Below are positions 44,056 through 55,554 of a stretch of 64,000 nucleotides of DNA, one piece after another. Made by a program: the position numbers and the translations under genes. Within the stretch, counting starts at the first letter, position 1, and every line of letters begins with the position of its first letter. The notes under the pieces are model-generated. The model worked only from the letters and a program-made list of their open reading frames with translations, had not been told where the DNA came from and searched no databases. Location: positions 19,032,423 through 19,096,422 of the forward strand of contig NC_063436.1 of NCBI RefSeq assembly GCF_020379485.1, in the 5' to 3' direction. This DNA comes from Brassica napus (Eukaryota > Streptophyta > Magnoliopsida > Brassicales > Brassicaceae).

Positions 44056-46546
44056 ATGAAGAGTTACTATACATACACCATTTATGTTGTTTATCTCTTA
44101 TTTTGTCTCTTGATCACATCGGCCTCTGCACAATCCCTCATACGACAATCCACTGATGACCGAAACACACCTCTACAACGTATGCATGCAATAACTTCTG
44201 CTCTGAGATTCGAACCCATATTCAAGAAATCCATGTATTTTCTTTTACTCAAATCCTATGTTTTGTCTCGAAGCAGAGGAGAATGGAGCAAAAGCAGTCT
44301 CAATCCTGGGAGAAGCGCATTACTTGGATAAAGATGACCTAGAGATTTCCTCAAGTGATTACAAAGTCTCACCTTCAAACCAAGTGACGGGTATGAGAAG
44401 TCGTCCTCCAATGTCTTACTCTCTCAAAATGGAGTCTTTCAACACGCTCCTTCAGTCAAACAACACAGAGAGATACGAATCTCGTCCTTTTCCGGTTGGT
44501 GGATACAACTGGTATGTTGGTATTCTGATATGAGTTCTCCAACAGATTCCTCTTAATAATTTTATACACCTTAAAGCAAAAAAAAAATCCCCTATATATT
44601 AATTGAGAAACATTTGAAAAGATGTAACCTCAATTTTGTATTAATTAAAAAAGACCCCAATGCATAGGTGGCACTCAATTAGATAGTCAATTACATTCAA
44701 TTGAAAAATAAGTAGGTCCACATTCGATTTTTATATGTTGTTAGATACATAAGTTGGTCAAACTATATGATATAATGATATGATATGATATTTTCTTTCC
44801 TTAAATAAAACCTACGGAATTACCATAAATGACTAATATATATATATGACAATTAATGATTTAAATAATAAAGATTTGATAACAATTTATATCTCCTCCA
44901 TCATTTTTTGTTTAATTTTATATTATTAAAATAAATTAAACAATCAAATTAGCTATAAAAATAAAATTTAGATTTTTTCGTATATGTTATATTTTGAATT
45001 TTTAAAAACGACAATAAATGACTAAAACTATTAAAAATTAATGATCAATGGTTTAACATTTTTATTATAAGAAGATACACATGATTTTTAAAACATATGA
45101 GTAAAAAATATCATTTAATAATAAAATATATATATATATATATATAGATTAAACACTATATACCATAAGATTACATAAATATTTTAATATTAAAACTTTC
45201 AATGAATTTTCAAGAACATTTATAAATTATAAACTTATTAAAGATTTCTGATTGAAAATTTTGTTATCGATGATTTAAATATTTTGTTATAAAACGATAT
45301 GAATGATCATAGAACCGTATGATTATAAATTCTTATTTAATAAATAACTATACAAAATATATTATTCTTAGAAAAATAAGTTGGTCCTTCTTAACTTATA
45401 TTACACTTTTTATTAAACTAACTATCGAATTGATAAATAACGTACCAAAAAATGTTTTGCACTCTCCTTAAATAAAAGCTACGAAATTACCTAATATGAT
45501 TAACGTATATGTGAAAATTAATTATTATGATTAATAAATATTTGATAACAATTTTTGTATCTTAGTTCTTTTTTTTTAATTTTATGTTATTAAAAGATAT
45601 TTAAAAATCACATTAAATATATAATAAAAACATTTATATTTTTTCTTATATGTTATATTTTGAATTTTTCAAAACGTCTATAAATTATTAGAAATTTGAA
45701 GATCCTCACTCTGAAAATTTTGTGATCAATAGATTATTTGTTTCTCATAATAAGTTACAAATGATCATAAAATTGTATTAATATGAACATTTATTTAATA
45801 TTATAAGAAGATACACATGATTTTAAAACCATATGAGTAAAAATATTATTTAATAATAAAACATATATATATATATATATAGATTAATTATACTATATAC
45901 CATAATTACATAAATATTTTAATATTAAAACTTTCAATGAATTTTCAAAAACATTTATAAATTATAAACTTATTAAAGATTTCACATTGAAAATTTTGTT
46001 ATCGATGATTTAAATATTCAGTTATAAAATGATATGAATGATCATAGAAGTGTATAATTATAAATTCTCATTTAATAAATGACTATATAAAATATAATAT
46101 TTTTAGAAAAATAGGTTGGTCCATCTTAACTTACATTATATTTTTTATTAAACTAACTATCGAATTTATAAATAATCTACCAAATTTGTTTTGCACTTTC
46201 CTTAATTAGAAGCTACGAAATTACCTAATATGATTAATGTATATATGAAAATTAATTACTATGAATAATAAATATTTGATAACAATTTTGGTATCTTAGT
46301 TATTTTTTTAATTTTATATTATTGAAAGATATTAAAAAATCACATTAAATATATAATAAAAACATTTATATTTTTTCTTATATGTTATATTTTGAATTTT
46401 TCAAAACGTCTATATATTATTTGAAATTTGAATATTCCCACTCTGAAAATTTTGTGATCAATAGATTATTTTTTTTGTTATAATAAGTTACAAATGATCA
46501 TAAAATATAACGCATATGAATTTTTATTTAATAAATATTCAAACTA

Positions 46547-46589
<43 letters not shown>

Positions 46590-49500
46590 CTAATGATTTA
46601 AAGTAACAAGATTGGCTGATCAATTTAGTCGTCCAGTTGAAATATTTCAAAAGTACGTGAAAGACTAAAGTCAAAGTAAATATGGATTTAGAATAGTAGT
46701 TATATTTTACTAACCGAAATACCAAAAAAAACCGAACCGAACCGAAACCAACCCTATATCCGGATTGAACACCTCTAATCCAAATGAAGCCAAACTATTG
46801 TTTCATTCTCCAAAATATAATAAAAATAATAACTTAATCCCGCGCAAGGCGCGGATCTTATCCTAATTATACTATTAAAACAGAAACACAACTTTGGACC
46901 CAACTTATTTGTAGGTGAAATATTTTTCAAAAACTATACACTATACTAATGTTTTTTTTTACTGCAACCTTAATATCAAAATCAATTTACCCAAAAATCT
47001 AGTCTAACTATGGTATGAATTCAACTAACAAATTGACATCAATTATTATACTTTCCATAGTTATATAAATAATACATAATTACTTAGTAGATGTGGTCTG
47101 AATGTTAACATCTATACATCGTAAATTAACTATGAACAGGATCGTATAGTCAAACTTCAAATGTTAATTTTTAAAAGTGGAATATGGTAAATAATTCAAT
47201 AATATAGCTATGTATATTGAAAGCATATAAACGATTGCTACTTTGTATAAGAATGACTCTCTTATTTCTTTAGGTTAAAACTCTCTCAAACCTCACAATC
47301 TCGATTACATCCCTATCATTACTCGATGGGTATATATATTAAGCTAAACAGAGGATCTAATCTTAACAACAAAGATACTGAAAGTGTAGTAGATAACTCC
47401 TAAAACATCTCTGATATCTTTATCTTCAATCTCGGATAGACTAGAATCTTCTGTAGCTTGAGTCGCAAGTCTTCACTCTTGCTCTGTCTTCTTCAAGCTT
47501 AGCTCAACAATCTCCCCTGTAAGCTTGATCTTGACTTGCGCCAAATCAACAACTCCAATGAACTTCCTCATTTCTGTGAACTTGACTCTGCCGAGAGCCT
47601 TTGTGAGGATGTCCGCCTTCTGTCTGCTTCCAGCTACGTGCTCAACGTCAACCTGCCCTTCTCTACACACTCACGGATGAAATGGTATCTCCTGTGAATA
47701 TGTTTACTTCGTCCGTGGAAGACTGGGTTCTTAGTGAGTGATATCGCTGACTTATTATCCACTCGAATGATCACTCTCTCACACGCCTTTCCTATGATCT
47801 CACTCAACAAATCTCCAAGCCAGATTGCTTGTTTGGCTGTCTCTGTGGCAGCCATGAATTCCGCTTCACACGAAGATAAAGCAACAGTCTCCTGCTTCTG
47901 TGAGCACCAGGTGATGGGGCTTTCTCCTAGGTAGAAAATATGCCATGTCACACTCCTTCCGTCATCAACATCTACATTTAAAGAACTGTCACTATAGCCC
48001 ACTAGTGTTGGCATCTTGCTAGTGCGTCTGTAGGTAAGTCCGTAGGTGGTGGTGCCTCGCAAGTATCTCAGAACATGTGTTAGAGCTGCGTCATGTGACG
48101 CCTTAGGATCAAGCATGTACCTACTCAATACCCCTATGCTGTAGGAGAGATCAGGACGAGTGTGAATAAGATAACGTAAGCACCCGATAGTTCTCCTGTA
48201 CCTTTTCTCCTCAATAGAGGCTTCTTCAGGTGCTTTGGACAACTTCAGGTTCATCTCCATGGGCACGCAACAAGAATTGCATTCACTCATCCCTGTCTCA
48301 TACAATATCTTATTTGCATATCTCTCTTGTCTTAGTGTGATTCCATCATCATGTTGCACTACCTCGATACCCAAATAATATGTTAGCATTCCCAAATCAC
48401 TCATTTCAAACTTAGCCTCCATCTCCTTCTTGAATTCCATAATCATGTCCAAGTCTGAACCCGTAACAAGCAGATCATCTACGTAGACAGCTACAATGAG
48501 AAGATGAGAGCTTCTAACCCGTTGGTATAGGGAAGCTTCTTTAGAGCATCGCGTGAACTTTAGCTCTTTTAGTATCCCATTCAGCTTCTCGTTCCAGGCT
48601 CTAGGAGCTTGCTTCAGTCCGTACAGAGCCTTGGAGAGTTTATACACCTTCTCCTCACTTCCCTTTACCACGAAACCTTCAGGTTGTTGGACATAGACCT
48701 CCTCCTTAAGATCACCGTGAAGAAATGCGGTCTTCACATCAAGGTGGTGAACTTCCCACCTGTTTGATACTGCCAGTGCGATGATAAGCCTTATAGTCTC
48801 TATCCTGGCAACAGGAGCGAATACTTCATCGTAGTCCACTCCATGTCTCTGTACGTACCCTTTGGCAACTAGTCTCGCCTTGTACTTGTTCACGCTTCCA
48901 TCTGGATTACGTTTAACTTTGAAGACCCATTTAAGTCCAATAGCCTTTGCCCCTGCAGGTAAGTCAACGAGGGTCCAGGTATGATTCTTCTCGATGGAAG
49001 CTATCTCTTCTCCACACGCGTCCACCCAAACTTCCATGTCTTGTGCTTCAGCAAAATCCCACGGTTCCTCATTCAAGGTCATTAGAAGCCACTCACATTC
49101 TGTCTCAGACAACAGGATGTAGTCTGATAGGTACTCTGGTGTTGTCTTGGTTCTTGTGGATCGTCTCAGTTGAGGTTGATCTTCTTCTTCATCTGATACC
49201 TCCACAACTTCTCGTTCAGAGCTAGCATCTTCATGTTCGCTTAACTGCTCAACTTTCACTGTTTTATCGGCTTCTTTTTCTTCTGAAACAGACTCAACTT
49301 CTCTCAGACCCCTATTACCGTACTCGCCAAGGTTGATACTGAACGTCCTATCTTCAGTCTCCTTTGATTTCTCGTTCCATTTCCACCCTTCTTCCTCCAT
49401 AAATACCACATCTCTACTCACTGTGATCTTCTTACTGATTGGATCAAGCAGTCGATAAGCTTTGCTCCCAGGTTCAGTACCAAGATGCACTAACGGTCGA

Positions 49501-52500
49501 GACCTATCATCCAGTTTCTTCCTGTGCGGAGATTCAACTCTAGCATATCCGATACATCCAAACACACGCAAGTGTCCAATGTTTGGTTTGCTCCCCTTGT
49601 ACGCTTCATAAGGTGTCATGACAGGTAAGGTTCGTGTAGCGCTCCGGTTGATCAGATACGTTGCGTGTCTAACAGCTTCTCCCCACATGTTGTTTGGAAC
49701 TCTCATGTGTTTCAGTATGCTCCTCGTCATCTCTAGGATCGTCCTATTACGTCTCTCTACTACACCATTTTGCTGAGGAGAATATGGTGCAGTGAGATGC
49801 CTCTGGATTCCATTCTCTTTGCAGTAGGTATTGAACTCTCGAGACGTGAATTCTCCACCTCTATCGGTTCGAAAACCTCTGATTGAACAACCTGTTTCTT
49901 GCTCTACTGATGCTTTGAGTTTCTTAAACTTTCCAAATGCCTCGCTCTTCTCCTTGAGCAACAGGGTCCACATATATCGTGTGTGATCATCGATAACCAC
50001 AAAAACATACCTGTTTCCTCCTGGCGTTGGAGGTGCGATTGGGCCGCAGAGATCACCGTGTAGAAGTTCAAGTTTCTGTGAGGCTCGGAACTTTGTTGCC
50101 TGAGGAAAAGGTCTTCTTGATTGTTTTCCAAGCAAACATGAGACACACGTTTTCTTTGCGACTGTAAACTTTGGCACTCCTGAGACAAGATCCTTGTCGA
50201 GCATTAGCTTAATGTTGTCAAAGTTGATGTGTCCTAGCCTCGCATGCCATGTGTTGGACGTAGTAGTCGTAGCAACCTGAAGACATCGCACACTTTCTAC
50301 CTCAAGCTCAACTTTGTACAATCTGTTTCTTCCTCTACTTGTTCTTACCAACAATTTTCCCTCTCGATCAAGCACATCCAAAAGACTATTCTTCATTTTA
50401 ATCTCACATCCCGCTTCAGTTGCCTGCCCCAAGCTTATGATATTGCTTCTGAGAGCTGGAATGTAGTACACATTGGACATCTTCTTCCTCATGCCACCCT
50501 CGAAGACAAAGTTAATAGACCCCTTACCTTTTATGTCAATACGGGAGTCATCTCCAAATTTGACTTTACCCGTGATCGTCTCGTCCAATGTGGTGAAGTA
50601 AGACCTATCTCCAGTCATGTGGTTACTGGCTCCATTGTCCAGATACCACACGTTGCTCTTGTCCAGACTTGTCTCGAAAGTGTCGAGCTTGACCTTCTCT
50701 TCATTAAGAAACACAATCTCATTTAGCATCAGCTCCTCAGCTTCATGTGTGTCTTCTTCTTTTGTCTCCTGCACATCCTGGATCAACTTTAGTAAACGAT
50801 CACGACAGTCACTCGCATAGTGCCCTAGTTTGTCGCATCGGTAGCAAGTAATTCCTGTTGCATCTCTTGCGGTACCGAATCGTCCACGGCCTCTTCCTCT
50901 GTTTTGAAACCTTCCACCTCGACCACGACCTCTATTGTTCCCATTTCTTACGTATTGTTGGTCAGTATTAGCATACATAAGTTTGCTCTGCTCTTCCCCT
51001 GGTTCTTCTTCTTCACTCACACGTTCTTCATACGCCTTTAGACGACCAACAATATCTTCGAAACTGGTCTTCTTTAGATCCAACACTTGTTCCAACGCAG
51101 CTACAATGTGTATGTATTTCTTGTGAGGAAGACTCTTCAAGAATTTCTTAACCAGTTTGGACTCCTCAATCTCTTCTCCTAGTGACGCAGATTTTGAGGA
51201 TATTTCAGAGATCCTGCCTGAGAAATCGTCGATGGTCTCATTGTCTTTCATTTTTAGTCGATCAAAGTCCGCCATGAGTGTCTGTAGGCGAGCTTCTTTG
51301 ACCCTATCTGCACCCATATGTCTTGTCTTGATGGCTTCCCAGACCTTTTTCGCTGTGTCTAGCTCTCCTACTTGCAGAACAAGTGATTCAGGTGTGGATT
51401 GTACCAGTAACGCCATGGCCATGTTGTTTCTTTCATCGTCTTCTTCCTCTGTCTCAATGATATCCCACGCCTTGTGTACCTTTAACAGAATCTTCATTTT
51501 GATCGCCCACACGGTGTAGTTTGTGGAGCTGAGTATTGGACATTTTATTGAAGACGATCCCGTCTCCTTAAGTTTCGTCGTAGCAAGCGTAAGATCCCCC
51601 ATCGATTCTCAATCCTATGCTCTGATACCAAGTATTGAAAGCATATAAACGATTGCTACTTTGTATAAGAATGACTCTCTTATTTTTTTAGGTTAAACTC
51701 TCTCAAACCTCACAATCTCGATTACATCCCTATCATTACTCGATGGGTATATATATTAAGCTAAACAGATGATCTAATCTTAACAACAAAGATACTGAAA
51801 GTGTAGTAGATAACTCCTAAAACATCTCTGATATCTTTATCTTCAATTTCGGATAGACTAGAATCTTCTGTAGCTTGAGTCGCAAGTCTTCACTCTTGCT
51901 CTGTCTTCTTCAAGCTTAGCTCAACAATGTATTCATATACAATTTGGTATATATAAATCATGTAATTGTATATTCTGGCATATAATTTAGTTAACTGATG
52001 AATACGTTGGAAATTGGGATATGAAACAAGAATATGGCCATGTATGTCCTATATTATTTGGTGTACAAAATTATATAATTTATATAGTCTGATCGAAACA
52101 CTAATATTAACCTTGGAAGTTAATATGAAAATGCATTTAAAAATTGACAAGACTTTTTGAAAAATATATTGATTAGAAAAAAATCTAGTCTTAAAATTTA
52201 ATTTAGATTGTGCTCCACAAAATATACTATAATTACAAGATTACACAATCTTCCAAAAATTTCCGAATATATGTATACCACCCATTTTTGAATGTTTTCC
52301 TAATCATTTATATTAATTTCCAACCCCTTATATATTATTTGAGACTTTGTATTATGCCATGTATCATCAATATAATGATTTTTAGAGTGCTTAGAGAGTT
52401 AAACCGGTCAATCTACACATATACTATACTTTTCATCAGATTAATCATAAATAAATTATTCATGTACAAAAAAATATTCTATTTTTTCTTTTAATAAAAT

Positions 52501-53816
52501 CTATAAAATTACTTAATATGATGTAAATATATGACAATTAATTATTTTAAAGAATAAATAATTGATAACAAATTATATATCCTTCATCATTTTTGATTAA
52601 ATTTTATATTATTAAAATAATTAAACAATCAAATTAACTATATAATAAAATTTAGATTATTTTATATATGTTATATTTAAAATTTTTAAAAACAGCTATA
52701 TATTACTAAAATTGTTTGAAACAGATGGAATATTAATTTTTTTTTATGGATCTTGTTATACAGGTCACTTATTGTGTATCCCAACGGGAACAGGGAGGAT
52801 AGTGGCTCAGGGTTCATTTCGCTTTACGTAGCCATAGACAACTCGACTCTCGTTTCTTCACATCAAGAGGTTTTCGCAGATCTCAGGTTTTACGTATTCA
52901 AAAGGACCGAGAGGAAGTTCTTCACCGTCCAAGGTTCTTTCTAATTTTCCATTCTATCAAGAAACATGCAATGTGTATAAAGTAGTAACATCTATCTTTG
53001 TTTCAATCCGCAGATACAAATGTATGGCGATACAATATTTTCAAAACGATGTGGGGATTCCCTCGGGTCCTCCCTCTTGATACCTTCAGAAACCCGAGCA
53101 ACGGATACCTCTTCAATGGAGATCACTGCGAGTTTGGTGTAGATGTGACTATTCATACACCCTTTCAAAGATCAGAACTTTTCACTGTCGCTAGGAATTT
53201 CCCTAACCCGAGGTTCACCTGGAATATTCAGAGGTTCTCCACGCTGCTGGGAGAGACTTACTTCTCTGATGTGTTTTCCATCGGAGGAAGAAATTGGTAA
53301 GTCCAACATTAGTTCAAGAGTAGAACTCTTTTGCTTTAGCTAGAATATAGTGGTGGTACGTAACAAATATTCCATATGATGATCAGGAATATACAAGTGC
53401 ATCCAAGTGGCGCTGTAACGGGAGAGGGAAGAGCCTTGTCGATGTATCTTCTCCTTAATGCGAACGAGAGATTCAGACCCTATGAGAAGATTTATGTTCG
53501 AGCCCAGCTTAGGGTTCTTAACCAACGTGCCTCGTCCCAGTGGAGAACCATCGAAAGGCCAAGTAAAGCAAATGATATATATCAGTACTTTATACTATGG
53601 AAACATCCCTTGTGACTAATGAATGGTTTCTGTCAACTTCCTCCTTTTTTGGCAGTCGATCATTGGTTCACTGGTCCGGGATTAGGTTGGGGATACGATG
53701 AGTTTGTCCCTCTAGCTGATCTCAGGGATCCAGAGAGAGGTTATCTAGTGAATGATAAGTTGATGGTTCAAGTCGAAATGGAAGCAATTTCTTCAACCAG
53801 GTACTTCCCTAGTTAG
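44056..53816 (+). CDS. Secreted double-MATH TRAF-like protein, copy 2
   Basis: Six exons (44056-44179, 44277-44511, 52764-52933, 53014-53296, 53387-53562, 53656-53816) give 382 aa, all in frame, with GT-AG introns. The signal peptide ends near ITSASA (residue ~26). MATH1 runs from ~83 (PPMSYSLKMESFN) with the WSLIVYPNGN segment spanning exons 2-3. MATH2 runs from ~245 (FTWNIQRFSTL) to the last residues (EAISSTRYFPS). Exon sizes 170, 176 and 161 equal those of copy 1; the fourth is 283 against 280. Family role as for copy 1. Intron 2 is 8252 bp because a Helitron and a copia element are inserted in it; both splice sites survive, so the gene may still be expressed, but this needs RNA evidence. 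Confidence 0.85.
44588..46866 (+). mobile_element. Non-autonomous Helitron in intron 2 of TRAF-like copy 2
   Basis: The 5' end is TCCCCTATATATTAATTGAG after an A. The 3' end has a perfect 6-bp stem hairpin CCGCGC-AAG-GCGCGG (46840-46854) followed by ATCTTATC, CTAA (46863-46866) and T. Non-coding and AT-rich. It contains a ~736-bp tandem duplication (units from about 45070 and 45806). A 250-bp piece similar to its 5' interior also occurs at 52490-52735, beyond the copia element. No Rep/helicase. Confidence 0.75.
45070..46520. repeat. Tandem duplication of about 736 bp inside the Helitron
   Basis: The phrase GAAGATACACATGATTTT followed by ATATGAGTAAAAA, an (AT)n run, and CTTTCAATGAATTTTCAA recurs at a spacing of about 736 bases. 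Copies start near 45070 and 45806 and remain alignable for most of their length. Each has its own (TA)n microsatellite (45127-45146 and 45863-45880). Confidence 0.75.
46867..47215. other. Intron DNA between Helitron and copia element
   Basis: Immediately after the Helitron end, TATACTATTAAAACAGAA resembles the start of another Brassicaceae Helitron family, but no matching 3' end is found. The last five bases (TGTAT) are the left target duplication of the copia element. Confidence 0.4.
47216..47510 (-). repeat. 3' LTR of the copia element
   Basis: 295 bp, bounded on the + strand by ATTGAAAGC and CTCAACAA. Identical to the other LTR except for about three substitutions and a one-base indel. 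Confidence 0.9.
47473..51602 (-). pseudogene. Copia gag-pol polyprotein with one terminal frameshift
   Basis: From the ATG at 51602 a frame of 1322 codons holds, in order: gag (UBN2-like), a CCHC zinc knuckle (CYRCDKLGHYASDC, ~250), protease (DNGAS, ~320), integrase HHCC and DD35E core (about 455-665, ending PQQNGVVERRNRT), reverse transcriptase (YVDDLL, ~1037) and RNase H. Near 47668 the frame breaks by one base: the frame ends in KGRLTLST, while the next frame carries the normal RNase H tail (VEHVAGSRQKADILTKALG) to 47473. So one indel removes the end of RNase H and the element is probably not autonomous, unless the frameshift is a sequencing error. The gag-protease-integrase-RT order fixes the Ty1/copia superfamily; I do not assign a lineage. 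Confidence 0.9.
51634..51927 (-). repeat. 5' LTR of the copia element
   Basis: 294 bp, the promoter-bearing copy for the - strand element, adjacent to the primer-binding site at 51619-51630. Transcription from it would run antisense to the host TRAF-like gene. Confidence 0.9.
51933..52763. other. Remaining intron 2 DNA with a Helitron fragment
   Basis: The first ~550 bases show no feature. From about 52490 to 52735 the sequence follows the Helitron interior at about 44805-45005 (ATATATGACAATTAAT and AATTTTATATTATTAAAATA phrases). It may be a piece of a second copy or of a rearranged one. The acceptor TTGTTATACAG ends at 52763. Confidence 0.5.
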
Positions 53817-54623
53817 AATTCTCTAACCAAGGAACTTGTAGCTCTATGTAATTTGCTATCTTACCAAAACCACTTAATAATAAGAAATGTATGTGTGTGC
53901 GTATCAAATAAATGTGTTCTGTATATATCAACCATCATATCTATTTTTTCTGCAATGATCGACGACGTCTACAGCGGTTCAAAATCGCAGCTCAAAATCT
54001 GGTTATATGTTTATCAGAAAAATCTGGTTATATTTGACGTTTTAGAGGAATTTTTTTGTTCCAAATTATTTGACGCTTTCAATTTTCTATGTAAAATTTA
54101 TTACTAATTAATGTTTGATGACCAATGAAATTATAGTTTCTATTTTATTATTGGTTAAATTGTGGTTAGATAAACAATTAATGATGTTTTTTCTAGAAAA
54201 TTAAATGTTTTTTAATCTAAGTGCACAATTCTAAAACGTCATATATATAAAATTACGGAGGGAGTATTGTCCTTCTAGCATTAATTGGAAACGAAACTGA
54301 CTATTTTATGACCATACTAGTGTTTTGTTTCTTCAAACAAAAAATAAAAACGCACTTCAACACAATATATTAAATATATAGCTCACATGTTCGTTATAAG
54401 AGAGGCAAAATGTAAAAAGTCACAATTTTCGGTATTACGCGTGATCGTGATTATAATGAGACTAGATACAAGTTTTTTTTTCTGAAAAAGGCGACTAGGC
54501 ACAAGTTACTTATTAGTGAATCGATTCCGTAAAAGATCAATAATGTGTGTTGGTTGTAGATTATTTGACTTAACTAATTAGAACACCTAAAGTCACACCA
54601 CGCTTCTTATTTATTTACATTTA
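53817..54623. other. 3' flank of TRAF-like copy 2
   Basis: Up to about 53890 is presumed 3' UTR, also recognisable in the relic near 55.2 kb. At about 54110-54265 the sequence ends in ATTACGGAGGGAGTA, the signature end of a CTCCCTCCGT-type MITE, but the partner end is lost. No gene. Confidence 0.45.
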
Positions 54624-54861
54624 GAGCATCTTTAACTCATGGGATGCTTATTATTATTATTATTATTTTTTTTATTTTGCTGATTAAAAAAAAATTAAAA
54701 CAAATCAATTGTGGACTGTCACGTGTCAGTGGAGTCCGCGTAATAGTGTAAGCGTTGATGCTTAATTTGGCAGTTTTGGCACGGGTGCTTCCTCTTTCTT
54801 GGTGGAGCTCACCCCTGTCCATCCCTTAGCACTCCCTTAAGCACCTTCATTAATAATGCTC
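54624..54861. mobile_element. Tourist-like MITE, 238 bp
   Basis: TTA at 54621-54623 and 54862-54864. Ends are GAGCATCTTTAACTCATGG and, reversed, GAGCATTATTAATGAAGG. The centre has an A-run, an ACGTGTCAGTGG motif and a GGGTGCTT box. A close relative is at 58737-58981. PIF/Harbinger-derived by the TTA duplication. Confidence 0.65.
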
Positions 54862-55049
54862 TTACGATGCTTCCATTCAAAAACGGATACGAAAGCTTTT
54901 GGCATGCTTCTAAATGTTTATGAATTCTTTTTCTTTTTACTAAATGTTTAGGAGCCCTTTGATCATGAATGTTTTCTTTCTTGGACCAAAATACCCTTTT
55001 AAAACACTTTCTTAAAAAATTTATGACTACATTCATAAATAATGCCATT

Positions 55050-55245
55050 TCTGTCGGAGAGTTTATCTCACTCTCTAGCCTCAAAGATTCATCATAGGGT
55101 TTTGTGAATCATGTGTTGATGGTTGCAAATCGAAAAAGAAGCAATTTTTCAACAGAGTACTTCCCTAATTGGGTGTCTCGTTTCTCTAACCAAGGAAATT
55201 GCAAGTCCATATTTGCATTATTATCAACCACTTAATAATATGATT
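55050..55245 (+). pseudogene. Relic of a TRAF-like last exon and 3' UTR
   Basis: The stretch follows exon 6 of copy 2 and its 3' UTR: GAGAGTTTATCTCACTCTC, CTCAAAGATTCATCA, GTGAAT, TTGATGGTT, GAAGCAATTT, TTCAACAGAGTACTTCCCTA, TCTCTAACCAAGGAA and CCACTTAATAATA. Frame is lost and the stop codon is mutated. No other exons are found next to it. It shows that a further TRAF-like copy once lay between copies 2 and 3. Confidence 0.75.
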
Positions 55246-55554
55246 TTAACACACATGAATGGTCTAATGATAAAAGGAATTTTGATGAGGTAAGCGATCC
55301 AGATTCAAAAAAACTCAACAACACTAAATATATGAATATTTAATTCTCATTGCGAGCAGCCAGATTTGTCCAGTGCCGGTAAACAGGTCTCCAGAAAAAA
55401 TATTTGGTTGGGATTCAGTCCGTCGGACACTTCTGATTACTCAAAAGAATATAATAATAATAATATGATTATGTGTATGCATTTTAAATGAATGAGTTTT
55501 TATCATAGAAACAATACTTAAAAATGTACGACTCTTCTTGAAAGGACTAATGGA
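55246..55554. other. Intergenic gap
   Basis: AT-rich, with an (AAT)n microsatellite near 55450-55465. No gene seen. Confidence 0.4.

Larger units (their letters stand above)
47216..51927 (-). mobile_element. Ty1/copia LTR retrotransposon, 4.7 kb, nearly intact
   Basis: LTRs lie at 47216-47510 and 51634-51927; the 5-bp duplication TGTAT is at 47211-47215 and 51928-51932. The element reads on the - strand. A primer-binding site complementary to initiator tRNA-Met (TGGTATCAGAGC, 51630-51619) follows the 5' LTR. A purine tract (ACAGGGGAGA) precedes the 3' LTR at 47511-47520. The two LTRs differ by about three substitutions and one single-base indel by eye, so insertion is recent. It lies in intron 2 of TRAF-like copy 2, in the opposite orientation to that gene. 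Confidence 0.95.

Noticed and set aside
46861..46900. Second Helitron starting right after the first
   Set aside because: The TATACTATTAAAACAGAA start-like sequence is suggestive, but no 3' hairpin plus CTRR was found downstream.
54809..55084. 91-codon open frame on the - strand
   Set aside because: Overlaps a MITE end and the TRAF-like relic; no independent support.
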